Assembly: GCA_947463885.1 (NCBI GenBank) | Contig: CANHUQ010000004.1 | Location: 1-47,853, forward strand | Direction of reading: 5' to 3' | DNA length: 47,853 nucleotides | Source: Burkholderiales bacterium | GTDB taxonomy: Bacteria; Pseudomonadota; Gammaproteobacteria; Burkholderiales; Burkholderiaceae_E | Shown here: in pieces, positions 19,444 through 28,105 of the stretch | Numbering within the stretch: position 1 is the first letter of the stretch | Layout: each line of letters starts with the position of its first letter | Notes under the pieces: model-generated | What the model saw: the letters and a program-made list of their open reading frames with translations, nothing else | What the model was told of the DNA's origin: nothing | Database searches by the model: none | Position numbers and translations under genes: made by a program

Positions 19444-20214
19444 ATGTCCGAACGCGCTCCGACACGCCTCTTTCATCCCGGCCCGCTGCACGCAGGCGCG
19501 AGCCTGCAACTCGATGAGCACGCCAGCCACCATGCCGTACGTGTATTGCGTCTGACCGCAGGTGCCGCGCTGGAACTGTTCAACGGCAGCGGACTGCGCT
19601 GGCCCGCCACGTTGCTTGAAGCACGCGCGAACGGCGCTGCGGTGCAACTCGGCGATCCGATCGATGCCCGCACCGAATCAACGCTGGATCTGCATTTGGC
19701 CCAGTGCCTGCCAGGCGGGGACAAAATGGACTGGGTGGTGGAAAAAGCGGTCGAACTGGGTGTCCGCAGCCTTCAGCCGCTGCAGGCACGCCGCTCGGTC
19801 TTGCGGCTGGACGCAGCCCGGGCCGCCAAGCGTCTGGCGCACTGGCAGCGCATTGCCATTGCCGCCTGCATGCAATGCGGGCGAGACTCGGTGCCCGAGA
19901 TCCATCCGGTCATCGATCTGGAACGCTGGTTGCAGGTCCCATCGCAGCCAGATGAGCCTGACCCGACAGCACGCAGGTGGCTGTTGTCACCTCACGCGAC
20001 GGGCGACATGCCCCCGGTGGGCACGCCGCCCGGGCGAGTGTGGCTGCTGGTGGGGCCGGAAGGCGGGCTGGCCGAGGAGGAGACCGCGCGCGCGCTGGCC
20101 GCAGGCTGGGAGCCGCTGCAACTCGGGCCTCGCGTGCTGCGCACCGAGACGGCCGGGCTGGCAGCACTGGCCGCCGTGCAGGCGCGTTTCGGGGATTTCA
20201 CCGGGCTGCGGTAG
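19444..20214 (+). CDS. rsmE: 16S rRNA (uracil-1498-N3)-methyltransferase RsmE
   Basis: 256 residues from ATG 19444 (MSERAPTRLFHPGPL). An N-terminal PUA-like domain holds HHAVRVLRLTAG. The SPOUT methyltransferase domain has the SAM-knot motifs LLVGPEGGLAEEE and LGPRVLRTETAGLAAL near the end. It methylates U1498 of 16S rRNA. A 158-bp divergent region separates it from tkt; a TAGAAT at 19324-19329 on the minus strand may serve tkt. YidB follows 35 bp downstream. Confidence 0.94.
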   Translation: MSERAPTRLFHPGPLHAGASLQLDEHASHHAVRVLRLTAGAALELFNGSGLRWPATLLEARANGAAVQLGDPIDARTESTLDLHLAQCLPGGDKMDWVVEKAVELGVRSLQPLQARRSVLRLDAARAAKRLAHWQRIAIAACMQCGRDSVPEIHPVIDLERWLQVPSQPDEPDPTARRWLLSPHATGDMPPVGTPPGRVWLLVGPEGGLAEEETARALAAGWEPLQLGPRVLRTETAGLAALAAVQARFGDFTGLR

Positions 20215-20249
20215 GCTGAGCGTTTTCAACCTCTTCTGAAGCGACAAGC

Positions 20250-20840
20250 ATGGCACTGATCGACGTACTTCTGGGTTCCCTGAGCAGCGCGATGGGCGGT
20301 CAACAGAACGCCCGCGCCGCCAATCCTCTGCTGCAAATCCTCCTATCCATGCTGGCCAATCAGGGCGGCGCCGGCATGCGAGGCGGTGCCGGCCCCGGCG
20401 GCTTGGGCGACCTGCTCAATCGGATGGGCGGACAAGCCGGACCCGGTCCCGCAGCCGGGCCGGGCGGGCTGGGCGAGATCCTGAACCGGATGGGTCAGGC
20501 AGGCGCCCCCGGTGCGGGCCCTGCAGGCGGACACCCCATGGGCGGTCTGGGCGAGATCCTGGATGCGTTCCGGCGCAGCGGTCTGGGCGACCGGGCAGAT
20601 TCCTGGGTGGGCACCGGCCCGAACAAGCCGATCAGCGCCGAGGATATCGAGCGCACCCTGGGCATTGACCGAGTGAGCGAAGCGGCACGGCAAGCCGGCG
20701 TGCAACCACGCGAGGCCGCCAACGGGATGGCGGTGGGATTACCCGAGCTGATCGACAAGCTCACCCCGAAGGGTCAGGTCCCCCAAGGCGGTGTCGGCGA
20801 TCTGAACGCGATCATGGACGCGCTGGGGATTCGCCGCTGA
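20250..20840 (+). CDS. YidB-family (DUF937) protein with glycine-rich repeats
   Basis: 196 residues. The N-terminus LIDVLLGSLSSAMGG and the C-terminal helical domain (NKPISAEDIERTLG through INAIMDALG-like residues) are the YidB/DUF937 pattern. Between them (about 42-105) a Gly/Pro/Ala linker carries three copies of the module GGLG-[DE]-[LI]-L-x-R/A-x. Expansion of this module makes it longer than E. coli YidB (about 130). Function is not established. Its 3' end overlaps the convergent barstar gene by 29 bp. Confidence 0.8.
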   Translation: MALIDVLLGSLSSAMGGQQNARAANPLLQILLSMLANQGGAGMRGGAGPGGLGDLLNRMGGQAGPGPAAGPGGLGEILNRMGQAGAPGAGPAGGHPMGGLGEILDAFRRSGLGDRADSWVGTGPNKPISAEDIERTLGIDRVSEAARQAGVQPREAANGMAVGLPELIDKLTPKGQVPQGGVGDLNAIMDALGIRR

Positions 20841-21231
20841 GGGAATAGAACGCCTGGAATCCGATGCCGCGTTCCCGAAAGTGTTCGGCGGCATCGGAGA
20901 ACACTTCCAGCAGACTCTCGATCTGCGCGGCTCCAAAACCGCTGCCGGTGGGCAGGTGCTCCAGGACGCACAGGAAACCCGCCTGGGCATGACCCGGGAG
21001 CGGCTCCAGGTCAGTGAGGCAGTCGTACAGTGCATCGAGGTTGCCGCCGAAATGCGCGGGCAACCCGAACGCTTTGGCAAGCGTCGCCATCACGTCGCGC
21101 TTGCTGCGGGCAGCGGCGCAATCGGCATGCAACCAGCGTAGCCCTTCTTTGGCCGCACGCGCCTGCAGGGTCTTCACATTGCGCCGGCCCAGGGGTGACA
21201 CGGCCTGCGCAGACGGTTTGGCGGGGCTCAT
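20812..21231 (-). CDS. Barstar-family ribonuclease inhibitor
   Basis: 139 residues from ATG 21231, 4 bp after the RNase stop. The frame is open upstream, but the spacing fits coupled translation. The core DCAAARSKRDVMATLAKAFG, then FGGNLDALYDCLTDLE, is the barstar signature; in barstar the acidic helix after GGNLDAL plugs the RNase active site. The C-terminus ends FQAFYSLSGE. It should protect the cell from the barnase-like enzyme encoded just before it. The N-terminal 30 residues are not conserved. Confidence 0.9.
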   Translation of the reverse strand: MSPAKPSAQAVSPLGRRNVKTLQARAAKEGLRWLHADCAAARSKRDVMATLAKAFGLPAHFGGNLDALYDCLTDLEPLPGHAQAGFLCVLEHLPTGSGFGAAQIESLLEVFSDAAEHFRERGIGFQAFYSLSGESPARP

Positions 21232-21235
21232 CGGC

Positions 21236-21643
21236 TCACTCCCGGATGCGACGAAACGATTGGTAATGGTCGTCGGTGTACCAGAACTCGCGCGTGGCGA
21301 GCGGATCGCCGCCAGCCACGATGCGTCGTGCCCCGCGGTTGCGTTGCCCAGGCGTGCGCACGGTGTATTCGGTGTAGTAGCCGCGCGGCTGACGCGGCAA
21401 GATGCGCTCGCGGTTGGCAAAGACTGTGCCGTCCTTGTCGTACCGAAACGGCCCGCCTGCGCGAATGAGCTCGAGCATGCGCCGGGCTTCAGCAGGCAGA
21501 TCGACAAGCGCGACGTCAGTCGCGGCGGCGGGCTCATCACGTGAAACGGGCGGGGCCGGCTCGCGCGCCTGCAGACCCTGAACCGACAGGCTCAGCATCA
21601 GCAGACAGACCAGGTGAATCAAGGATCGCAGCGCAGCGTGCAT
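21236..21643 (-). CDS. Secreted barnase-like guanyl-specific ribonuclease
   Basis: 135 residues. A signal peptide (LIHLVCLLMLSLSVQGLQA, cut near residue 26) precedes a short linker and a barnase/N1-T1 RNase domain: DGTVFANRERILPRQP, then YYTEYTV, GARRIVAGG and FWYTDDHYQSF. The likely catalytic triad is E92, R106 or R107, and H126, matching Glu73/Arg87/His102 of barnase. The product would be exported while the barstar partner stays inside. Its upstream DNA carries three tandem 13-bp repeats (21682-21720). Confidence 0.9.
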   Translation of the reverse strand: MHAALRSLIHLVCLLMLSLSVQGLQAREPAPPVSRDEPAAATDVALVDLPAEARRMLELIRAGGPFRYDKDGTVFANRERILPRQPRGYYTEYTVRTPGQRNRGARRIVAGGDPLATREFWYTDDHYQSFRRIRE

Positions 21644-21681
21644 GAGGCGATGCTAACCGATCCGCATCGGGGCAATCGTTC

Positions 21682-21720
21682 GTGTCGAACGGTGGTGTCG
21701 ATCGGTCGTGTCGATCGGTG
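21682..21720. repeat. Three tandem 13-bp repeats upstream of the barnase gene
   Basis: Units begin at 21682 (GTGTCGAACGGTG), 21695 (GTGTCGATCGGTC) and 21708 (GTGTCGATCGGTG), with exactly 13-bp period and at most two differences between units. A worn fourth copy (9/13) may precede them at 21669. They lie 39 bp from the barnase ATG, between it and the end of the DUF1631 gene, where an operator or promoter would be. Confidence 0.75.
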
Positions 21721-21754
21721 AGGCACACACCTGATGCCGATGCCCGGTGGCGGA

Positions 21755-24082
21755 TCAGGCTGCCTGGAGCGCCGTGCGGGTGGGCTCGCCGGTGAGCGTA
21801 TCGAGCGTCTCATCGCTGGCCGCACGGCGGATGGCCCGCTCCACCGTGATCGGCTCAACCGACATGGACATCGTACCGGCCTGCAGCATCTCGGCCATGC
21901 GTGGCGCATCGAAGGTCAGCGTCTCATCCGGATGGCGGCTCAGGATAAACAGCTTGCGTGCCGGACTGATCCAGGCGAGCTTGAAGGTCCGACGCACAGT
22001 GCCTGCGTGCAGATCCAGACGCTGTCCGCGGACCAACGCCTGGACCGACGCGGGCCATGCAGCCGATGCGCTGGCCTGTGCAGGCGAGCGCACAGTCTGC
22101 GCAGCATCGGGGGCAAATCCGACCGTGCCATCGGCCTGCAGTCGCACGGCCGTCGCGCGCGGTACTGCGCCGGTGGCACTGCGCTTCTTGGCGGCCTCAA
22201 GCTCACGGGTATGGGTGCGCAGCAGCGCATCGAAAAAGCTGCTGCGCGCGTCGGCAGACAACTCCAGCAGATCGAGCCCTCGGTTCAGTCCGCGCATCAG
22301 TCCGGGCAGCACGGCGGCAAGCCGCGCAATCTCGTCGCTCTGCTTAGGCAACACGCTCCAGATCAGGTACTCCGCAGCCCGCAGGCCGACTGACCACGCC
22401 TGAGCGCCCGCCGTCGCGTCGGGTGCGCATCGCGCCCTTGCGAGCACATCGGCCCAGCTGTTGAACAGAAAATCCTTCACGAAGGCCGGCACTTCCTGAT
22501 CGAGGCGTCGCTCAAGCTCGACCCGCGCCTCGTCCTGTGCCAGGGACATCGCCTCGCGCAGTGCAGCCTCACGCTCGGCCCGCGCCAAGCGCTGGGCACG
22601 CAGCTCGGCCTGCTGCTGACCCAAGGCCGTGACGTCGGCGATGCCTTGTTCAAACACCGCGAGGTCGGTCACGAAGGTCGCCGTCACCTGATCGACGATC
22701 GCAGCGATGCCTCCCACCAGCGCACCGCTTGGCGCGAGATCCTGATCTGGATCTACACCCAATTCGGAAATGCAATCGATCAGGCGGCGCAAGGGATGTT
22801 GGCGACGCGCGAAAAATCCGCGATCCAGCAACGCAGCCTTGACCGCCACCACCTGCAGACGCAGCAGCTGTTGCTTGATCGGGTCGGGCAGCCTGCGATC
22901 GGAATAGATGTAGTCGAACACCAGCGAGACGATCTCGGCCGTCACCTGGTCAAGCGGGGTCCCCTGTGCGCGGACATGGCGGGCGATATCCGGGCCGGTA
23001 ATCGGCAACTGCCCGCTGTGATGATCGCGCTGCAGATCGGTGAGGACCGCCACCAGCGGCGGGCCCACCGGCGCGAGCGGTCCTTCATCGGTCTCGAACA
23101 TCGCGGGGTTCGAGAGCAACTGCGCCATCTGGCGACGCCCGGCAGCTCGACCAGCCTGAGCCTGGGCCATCGCCTCATGGAACTGCGCCACTGCTTGACC
23201 GCTCCAGCCTGTCTGGCCCGCGAAGGACTGAGTGGCGCTGCCCACCGCACTACTGGACGCACCACCGGACGCGCTGCTGGACGGGCCACCTGGCGCGCCT
23301 GCAGCGGCAGCCCTATGCGTCGCCTCTGCAGATCCGTGGCCACCGGGCGCGGGTTCGGCGTCGGGGCGTGCGGGCGTGTCCGACCCGCCAGCGCGTCGCA
23401 TTACGTCTGCAGCGGTCTGCACCTGCGGGCGCAGCCGCGGCAAGACATGGTGTGCGCGCAGTTGGTCATTGACGGCTTCATACACACCATTGAGGCTTCG
23501 GCTGACGTGCGGCTCGAAGGCGTCCAACAATGCCGATTTGACTTCGGCGCGCGGCGCCAGCTCGGCCAGCGCCATGCGCAGGGCCTCGAAGATCGCATCG
23601 GGCGATGCCGGATGACGGGCTTCATCGAACCAGTCGCGCTCGATGAGCGCCGCCAGACGTGCGCGAATGCCCAACACCTGCTCCGCGTCGAGTGCGCCGG
23701 CGGCGCGCTGAGCCAGTCGACCGACCTCAAGCGTGTCGGTGAGACTGTCGTCGGACACCAGTGACAATTCACGCGTTGGCTGCTGCGCCTCGTCAGTGGC
23801 CGAGGCCTGAGCCGGAAACATCCGGGCCTGAAACACCTCGTTGAAGCTGCGACGAAAACGCGCCTCGATGTCTGACCGGCTTTCCCGCACCAGCAAGACC
23901 GCATCGAGCAGCAGCTCGCGTCGCTCCTGACGGTCGGCGCGCAAAGCCTCGGCCGTCAAGTCGTCGCTGATGCGGGTCAGTGCCTCGGTCACCACTTGCG
24001 ACAGACGATCCAGGATCATCGCACTGCAGGCTTGCAGCAGTGCAGGATCAGTCGGTGACGAGAATGGATCGGAAGAAGACAT
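21755..24082 (-). CDS. DUF1631 family protein
   Basis: 775 residues from ATG 24082 (MSSSDPFSSPTDPALLQACS); an open extension to 24163 is less likely. It matches the DUF1631 pattern, a protein sometimes mislabelled thymidine phosphorylase in betaproteobacteria. Long alpha-helical regions surround a low-complexity Ala/Ser/Gly linker (about 255-315). The C-terminus (KLAWISPARKLFILSRH) looks like a small PilZ-like beta barrel. No catalytic motif is visible and no membrane span or signal peptide is seen. Function is unknown. Confidence 0.83.
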   Translation of the reverse strand: MSSSDPFSSPTDPALLQACSAMILDRLSQVVTEALTRISDDLTAEALRADRQERRELLLDAVLLVRESRSDIEARFRRSFNEVFQARMFPAQASATDEAQQPTRELSLVSDDSLTDTLEVGRLAQRAAGALDAEQVLGIRARLAALIERDWFDEARHPASPDAIFEALRMALAELAPRAEVKSALLDAFEPHVSRSLNGVYEAVNDQLRAHHVLPRLRPQVQTAADVMRRAGGSDTPARPDAEPAPGGHGSAEATHRAAAAGAPGGPSSSASGGASSSAVGSATQSFAGQTGWSGQAVAQFHEAMAQAQAGRAAGRRQMAQLLSNPAMFETDEGPLAPVGPPLVAVLTDLQRDHHSGQLPITGPDIARHVRAQGTPLDQVTAEIVSLVFDYIYSDRRLPDPIKQQLLRLQVVAVKAALLDRGFFARRQHPLRRLIDCISELGVDPDQDLAPSGALVGGIAAIVDQVTATFVTDLAVFEQGIADVTALGQQQAELRAQRLARAEREAALREAMSLAQDEARVELERRLDQEVPAFVKDFLFNSWADVLARARCAPDATAGAQAWSVGLRAAEYLIWSVLPKQSDEIARLAAVLPGLMRGLNRGLDLLELSADARSSFFDALLRTHTRELEAAKKRSATGAVPRATAVRLQADGTVGFAPDAAQTVRSPAQASASAAWPASVQALVRGQRLDLHAGTVRRTFKLAWISPARKLFILSRHPDETLTFDAPRMAEMLQAGTMSMSVEPITVERAIRRAASDETLDTLTGEPTRTALQAA

Positions 24083-24269
24083 GGCCGCCAGGTGTGCATC
24101 GCAGGTCGGATCGACCCAGAATGGACAAGCGTAGCGGGAACGTGACGGGCGTGATCTTGCCAAGAGGCAGGCGCACCGGGTGCGCCGACGAACGGCTGCC
24201 TAAGCGGCCCCAGACGGCGACTTTCCCGGGGCAGCCCGCACAGCCTTTCGCAGGGCAGCCCACACCGCT

Positions 24270-26561
24270 TCAGCGGGCGGCGTTGATCTCCACCACCGTC
24301 CAGGCCGACATGTTCACGATGCGTCGCACGGTGGCAGCCGACGTGAGGATATGGATCGGTGCGGCCACCCCCAGCAGCACCGGGCCGATGGCTATGCCAT
24401 TGCCGGCAGCGGTCTTGAGCAGGTTGTACGAGATGTTGGACGCATCGATGTTGGGCATGACCAGCAGATTGGCCTCGCCCTTCAACCGCCCTTCGGGCAA
24501 CAGGGTACGTCGATGCTCCGGGTCGAGGGCCGCATCACCGTGCATCTCGCCTTCGACTTCGAGCTCGGGCGCCAGGCGCGACAGGATGTCCAGGGTGTCA
24601 CGCATCTTGATCGCGGACGGCCAGTCGGACGAACCGAAATTCGAATGCGACAGCAGCGCCACCTTCGGCAGGATGCCAAAGGCCTGCAACCGGGCTGCGG
24701 CCATCATCGTGATTTCGGCGAGTTGCTCGGCGCTCGGGTCGTGGTTCACGTGGGTATCCACAACGGTCACCTGGCGCCCCGGCAGCATCAGCGTATTCAT
24801 GGCGGCATAGACGCTTGCGCCCGCGTGGCGGCCCACCACCTGATCCACGTAATGCAGATGCTGGCTATACACGCCAAAGGTGCCGCACAACATGCCGTCG
24901 GCATCGCCGCGCTTGATCATGAGCGCACCGATCAGCGTATTGCGCCGTCGGACTTCAATTTGCGCATATTGCGGCGAGACGCCCTTGCGCGCCGTGAGCT
25001 GGTGGTAATACCGCCAGTACTCACCGAAGCGCTCGTCCCACTCGGGGTTGACCACATCCACATCCTGACCGAGCCGGATGCGCAAACCGAAGCGCTCGAT
25101 GCGCCGCTCAAGCACCGCCGGGCGGCCCACCAGAGTCGGACGCGCCAGACGCTCATCAACCACCTGCTGCACGGCACGCAGCACACGCTCGTCCTCCCCC
25201 TCGGCGTACACCAGCCGATGCTTGGTCTGTGCGCGGCGGGCAGCCGAAAAGATCGGCTTCATGAAGTTGCCGGAGTGGTAGACGAACTGCTCGAGCTGCG
25301 CGTGATAGCCGTCGAAATCCGTAATCGGTCGAGTCGCTACGCCACAGGCAATGGCCGCCCTCGCCACCGCCGGGGCAATCTTCACGATGAGGCGCGGATC
25401 GAATGGACGCGGGATGAGGTAGTCGGGCCCGAAGGCGGCCGCAGCCGATCCATAGGCCGCCGCCACCACATCCGACTGTTCAGCACGGGCCAGTTCGGCG
25501 ACCGCATGCACCGCAGCGATTTCCATCTCGCGCGTGATGGTGGTGGCACCGACATCCAGTGCGCCACGAAACAGAAACGGAAAGACCAGGACGTTGTTGA
25601 CCTGATTAGGGTAGTCACTGCGCCCGGTGGCAATGACCGCATCGGTGCGCACCGCACGCACCGCTTCGGGCAGGATTTCCGGCGTGGGATTGGCCAGCGC
25701 CAGGATCAGCGGACGCGGGGCCATCTTGGCCACCATCTCGGGCTTGAGCACCCCTCCTGCCGATAAACCCAGAAAAATATCCGCGTCGCCGATCACGTCA
25801 TTGAGCGTGCGCGCCTGCGTAGGTTGCGCAAACCGGGCCTTTTCCTCGTCCATCAGCACCGTGCGGCCCTGCCACACCACGCCCTCGATATCGGTCACCC
25901 AGATCTGCTCGCGTGTAAATCCCAAGTCAAGCAGCAAATCCAGGCAGGCGAGCGCTGCGGCACCGGCACCGCTGACCACGAGCTTGCAGTCGGCCACACG
26001 CTTGCCCACCACCTCCAGGCCATTGAGCACGGCAGCCCCAACGATGATCGCCGTGCCGTGCTGGTCGTCGTGAAACACCGGGATGCGCATGCGACTGCGC
26101 AAGGCCCGCTCGATGTAGAAGCATTCAGGCGCCTTGATGTCTTCCAGGTTGATGCCGCCAAACGTCGGTTCGAGTGCCGCAATGATCTCGATCAGCTTGT
26201 CCGGGTCGGTCTGATCGATCTCGATGTCAAACACGTCGATTCCGGCAAACTTCTTGAACAGCACCCCCTTGCCTTCCATGACCGGCTTGGCAGCCAGCGG
26301 CCCGATGGCGCCCAGCCCCAACACCGCGGTGCCATTGGTGATGACCGCGACCAGGTTGCCGCGTGCGGTGTACCGAAACGCTGCCGCAGGATCCTCGACA
26401 ATGGCCTCACAGACTGCGGCCACGCCCGGTGAATACGCCAGCGCCAGGTCGCGCTGATTGGTCAGTTGCTTGGTGGGGGTGACCGCGATCTTTCCGGGAT
26501 GCCCCTGCTCGTGGTATTCGAGCGCCGCGCGGCGCAGATCGGGATTCAGCGGTTGGGCCAT
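24270..26561 (-). CDS. maeB: NADP-dependent malic enzyme with phosphotransacetylase-like C-terminal domain
   Basis: 763 residues, normal for the MaeB type. The N-terminal malic-enzyme part (1 to about 425) has [31 protein letters not shown] and the nucleotide-binding [16 protein letters not shown]. The C-terminal part (about 430-760) resembles phosphate acetyltransferase ([21 protein letters not shown]) but in this family acts as a regulatory domain. It converts malate to pyruvate with CO2 and NADPH. Upstream (26645-26691) its leader DNA has two strong stem-loops. Confidence 0.95.
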   Translation of the reverse strand: MAQPLNPDLRRAALEYHEQGHPGKIAVTPTKQLTNQRDLALAYSPGVAAVCEAIVEDPAAAFRYTARGNLVAVITNGTAVLGLGAIGPLAAKPVMEGKGVLFKKFAGIDVFDIEIDQTDPDKLIEIIAALEPTFGGINLEDIKAPECFYIERALRSRMRIPVFHDDQHGTAIIVGAAVLNGLEVVGKRVADCKLVVSGAGAAALACLDLLLDLGFTREQIWVTDIEGVVWQGRTVLMDEEKARFAQPTQARTLNDVIGDADIFLGLSAGGVLKPEMVAKMAPRPLILALANPTPEILPEAVRAVRTDAVIATGRSDYPNQVNNVLVFPFLFRGALDVGATTITREMEIAAVHAVAELARAEQSDVVAAAYGSAAAAFGPDYLIPRPFDPRLIVKIAPAVARAAIACGVATRPITDFDGYHAQLEQFVYHSGNFMKPIFSAARRAQTKHRLVYAEGEDERVLRAVQQVVDERLARPTLVGRPAVLERRIERFGLRIRLGQDVDVVNPEWDERFGEYWRYYHQLTARKGVSPQYAQIEVRRRNTLIGALMIKRGDADGMLCGTFGVYSQHLHYVDQVVGRHAGASVYAAMNTLMLPGRQVTVVDTHVNHDPSAEQLAEITMMAAARLQAFGILPKVALLSHSNFGSSDWPSAIKMRDTLDILSRLAPELEVEGEMHGDAALDPEHRRTLLPEGRLKGEANLLVMPNIDASNISYNLLKTAAGNGIAIGPVLLGVAAPIHILTSAATVRRIVNMSAWTVVEINAAR

Positions 26562-26818
26562 GGCACGGTCTCTTTGGAGCGAACCGGTCTTGACGAGGCC
26601 GGCTCAGAGGGGAATGTCACCGCGCTTCACGTGGGCGCGAGCCAGCGCGTCGGTGGACACTCCGACGCGCGCGGGAGCGGGATTATCCCGCCCTTCAACT
26701 GCCAGGTGTGTATGACCCCTGAGTCTCGTGGCAGACTGACAGATGTGTGCGCTACATTCACCGGTTGAAACGAAGCCTCTTTCCAGACTGATCCTCCCTG
26801 CGTTGCCCTGATCCGCTT
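26562..26818. other. Divergent intergenic region with two strong stem-loops
   Basis: This 257-bp gap lies between maeB (minus) and the hybrid kinase (plus). At 26645-26670 there is a perfect 9-bp stem (GCGCGTCGG, 8-nt loop, CCGACGCGC), and at 26677-26691 GCGGGATTATCCCGC (6-bp stem). Both would fall in the maeB 5' leader if its promoter is upstream of them. I find no convincing small ORF or known RNA. Confidence 0.55.
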
Positions 26819-28105
26819 GTGAACCCACCCCCAGAATCCAGCCCCCTGAGCCCTCCCTTGCCTGCAGACACGGGGCTGGAAGCGCTGGCGCATCTGGCCC
26901 GACGCCTGGAAGCCGAACGTACGGCGCGTATGCGTGCAGAGGCCGCCCGAGAAGACGCCGAGGCAGCCACACGGGCCAAGAGCGAGTTCGTCTCGGCCAT
27001 GAGCCACGAGGTGCGCACGCCGTTGAACGGCGTGGTCGGCATGATCGAACTGCTGCGAGCCACCCGTCTTGACCGCGAGCAGCGCGGCTATGTCGAGACC
27101 CTGCACCAGTCCGCCGAAGCGCTGCTGGGCATTGTGAATGCGGTGCTGGATTTCTCGGACATCGAGGCGGGACGCATGCGTCTGGACCGTCGCGGCTTTT
27201 CGCCGTTGCGCCTGATCCAGGACACCGTGGCACTGATGCGCGCCCAGGCCGAGCGCAAAGGGCTCAGCCTGATGCTGTGGACCGGCCCGCTACCCGCCCG
27301 CCTGGTTGGAGACCCCACGCACCTACAGCAAGTCTGGATGAACCTGTTGGCCAATGCCATCCGCTTCACCGAGCAGGGCGACGTGCGCATCGAATTACAT
27401 GCCCAGACCGAGCCCGACGGTCGAGTGCAACTTCGCAGCATGGTGCGCGATACCGGGACTGGCATCTCGCGCGAGCGGCAAACTCGGCTGCGCGATGCCC
27501 TGCAACAGCCTTCCATCGCAGCAGCGCCCAGTGCTGATGGCCCAGGGTTGGGTCTGGCCATTACCGCTCGACTGGTGCGCCTGATGGGGGGCGTGCTTGA
27601 TTTCGAGAGTGAGCCAACCGTTGGCAGCCGATTCACGTTTTCGGTGCTGGCCGATGCACCCACCTCCGACGTGCAGACGGCGCCGATTGAACCAACGCAC
27701 GCGGCACCGCTTGAACAACTGCGCGTCCTGGTGGCGGAAGACAATCCGGTCAATCAGTCGTTGGCACTGACAGTCCTGCGTAAATTCGGCATTCAGGCGC
27801 AATTGGCCGGCAATGGAGACGAAGCGCTGCAGGCCGTACGCAGCACCACGTTTGATGTCGTGCTCATGGACGTCCAGATGCCGATCATGGACGGACTCGA
27901 AGCGACCCGCGCCATTCGGGCCTTGCCGGCCGATCGAGCGCAGCCCTGGATCATCGCGGTCACGGCCAATGCGTTCGAGCAGGACCGCAAACGCTGCCTT
28001 GAAGCGGGCATGGATGACTTCGTCTCCAAGCCCTTCCGCCAGGAAGCCCTGCGGGATGCCCTGCTCCACGCCGGGCAGCGTGCACCGCACCAGGGTTCAG
28101 GCTAA
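26819..28105 (+). CDS. Soluble hybrid sensor histidine kinase (HisKA-HATPase-receiver)
   Basis: 428 residues from GTG 26819. Residues 24-55 are a coiled-coil lead-in. H63 in [12 protein letters not shown] is the phosphorylated histidine. The ATPase domain shows the N-box ([12 protein letters not shown]), DTGTGIS and GPGLGLAI. A receiver domain follows with acidic pair ED in VAEDNPVNQ, phospho-aspartate D351 in VLMDVQMP, and lysine in VSKPF. There is no membrane segment, periplasmic sensor, PAS domain or Hpt domain, so it must take its signal from a cytoplasmic partner and pass phosphate to a separate Hpt protein. It overlaps the convergent FAD/Fe-S gene by 9 bp. Confidence 0.92.
   Translation: MNPPPESSPLSPPLPADTGLEALAHLARRLEAERTARMRAEAAREDAEAATRAKSEFVSAMSHEVRTPLNGVVGMIELLRATRLDREQRGYVETLHQSAEALLGIVNAVLDFSDIEAGRMRLDRRGFSPLRLIQDTVALMRAQAERKGLSLMLWTGPLPARLVGDPTHLQQVWMNLLANAIRFTEQGDVRIELHAQTEPDGRVQLRSMVRDTGTGISRERQTRLRDALQQPSIAAAPSADGPGLGLAITARLVRLMGGVLDFESEPTVGSRFTFSVLADAPTSDVQTAPIEPTHAAPLEQLRVLVAEDNPVNQSLALTVLRKFGIQAQLAGNGDEALQAVRSTTFDVVLMDVQMPIMDGLEATRAIRALPADRAQPWIIAVTANAFEQDRKRCLEAGMDDFVSKPFRQEALRDALLHAGQRAPHQGSG

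Noticed and set aside
19286-19465. Longer N-terminus of transketolase
   Set aside because: The extra 60 residues are not seen in the family and overlap the rsmE start and promoter region.
24235-24265. Direct repeat GGGCAGCCC near the end of maeB as a mobile-element trace
   Set aside because: Two short GC-rich copies close together are expected by chance at this base composition, and no element gene is near.
24351-25766. Plus-strand 471-codon open frame
   Set aside because: It is antisense to maeB, which has clear motifs throughout; its composition (many His, Arg, Gln) is typical of shadow frames.
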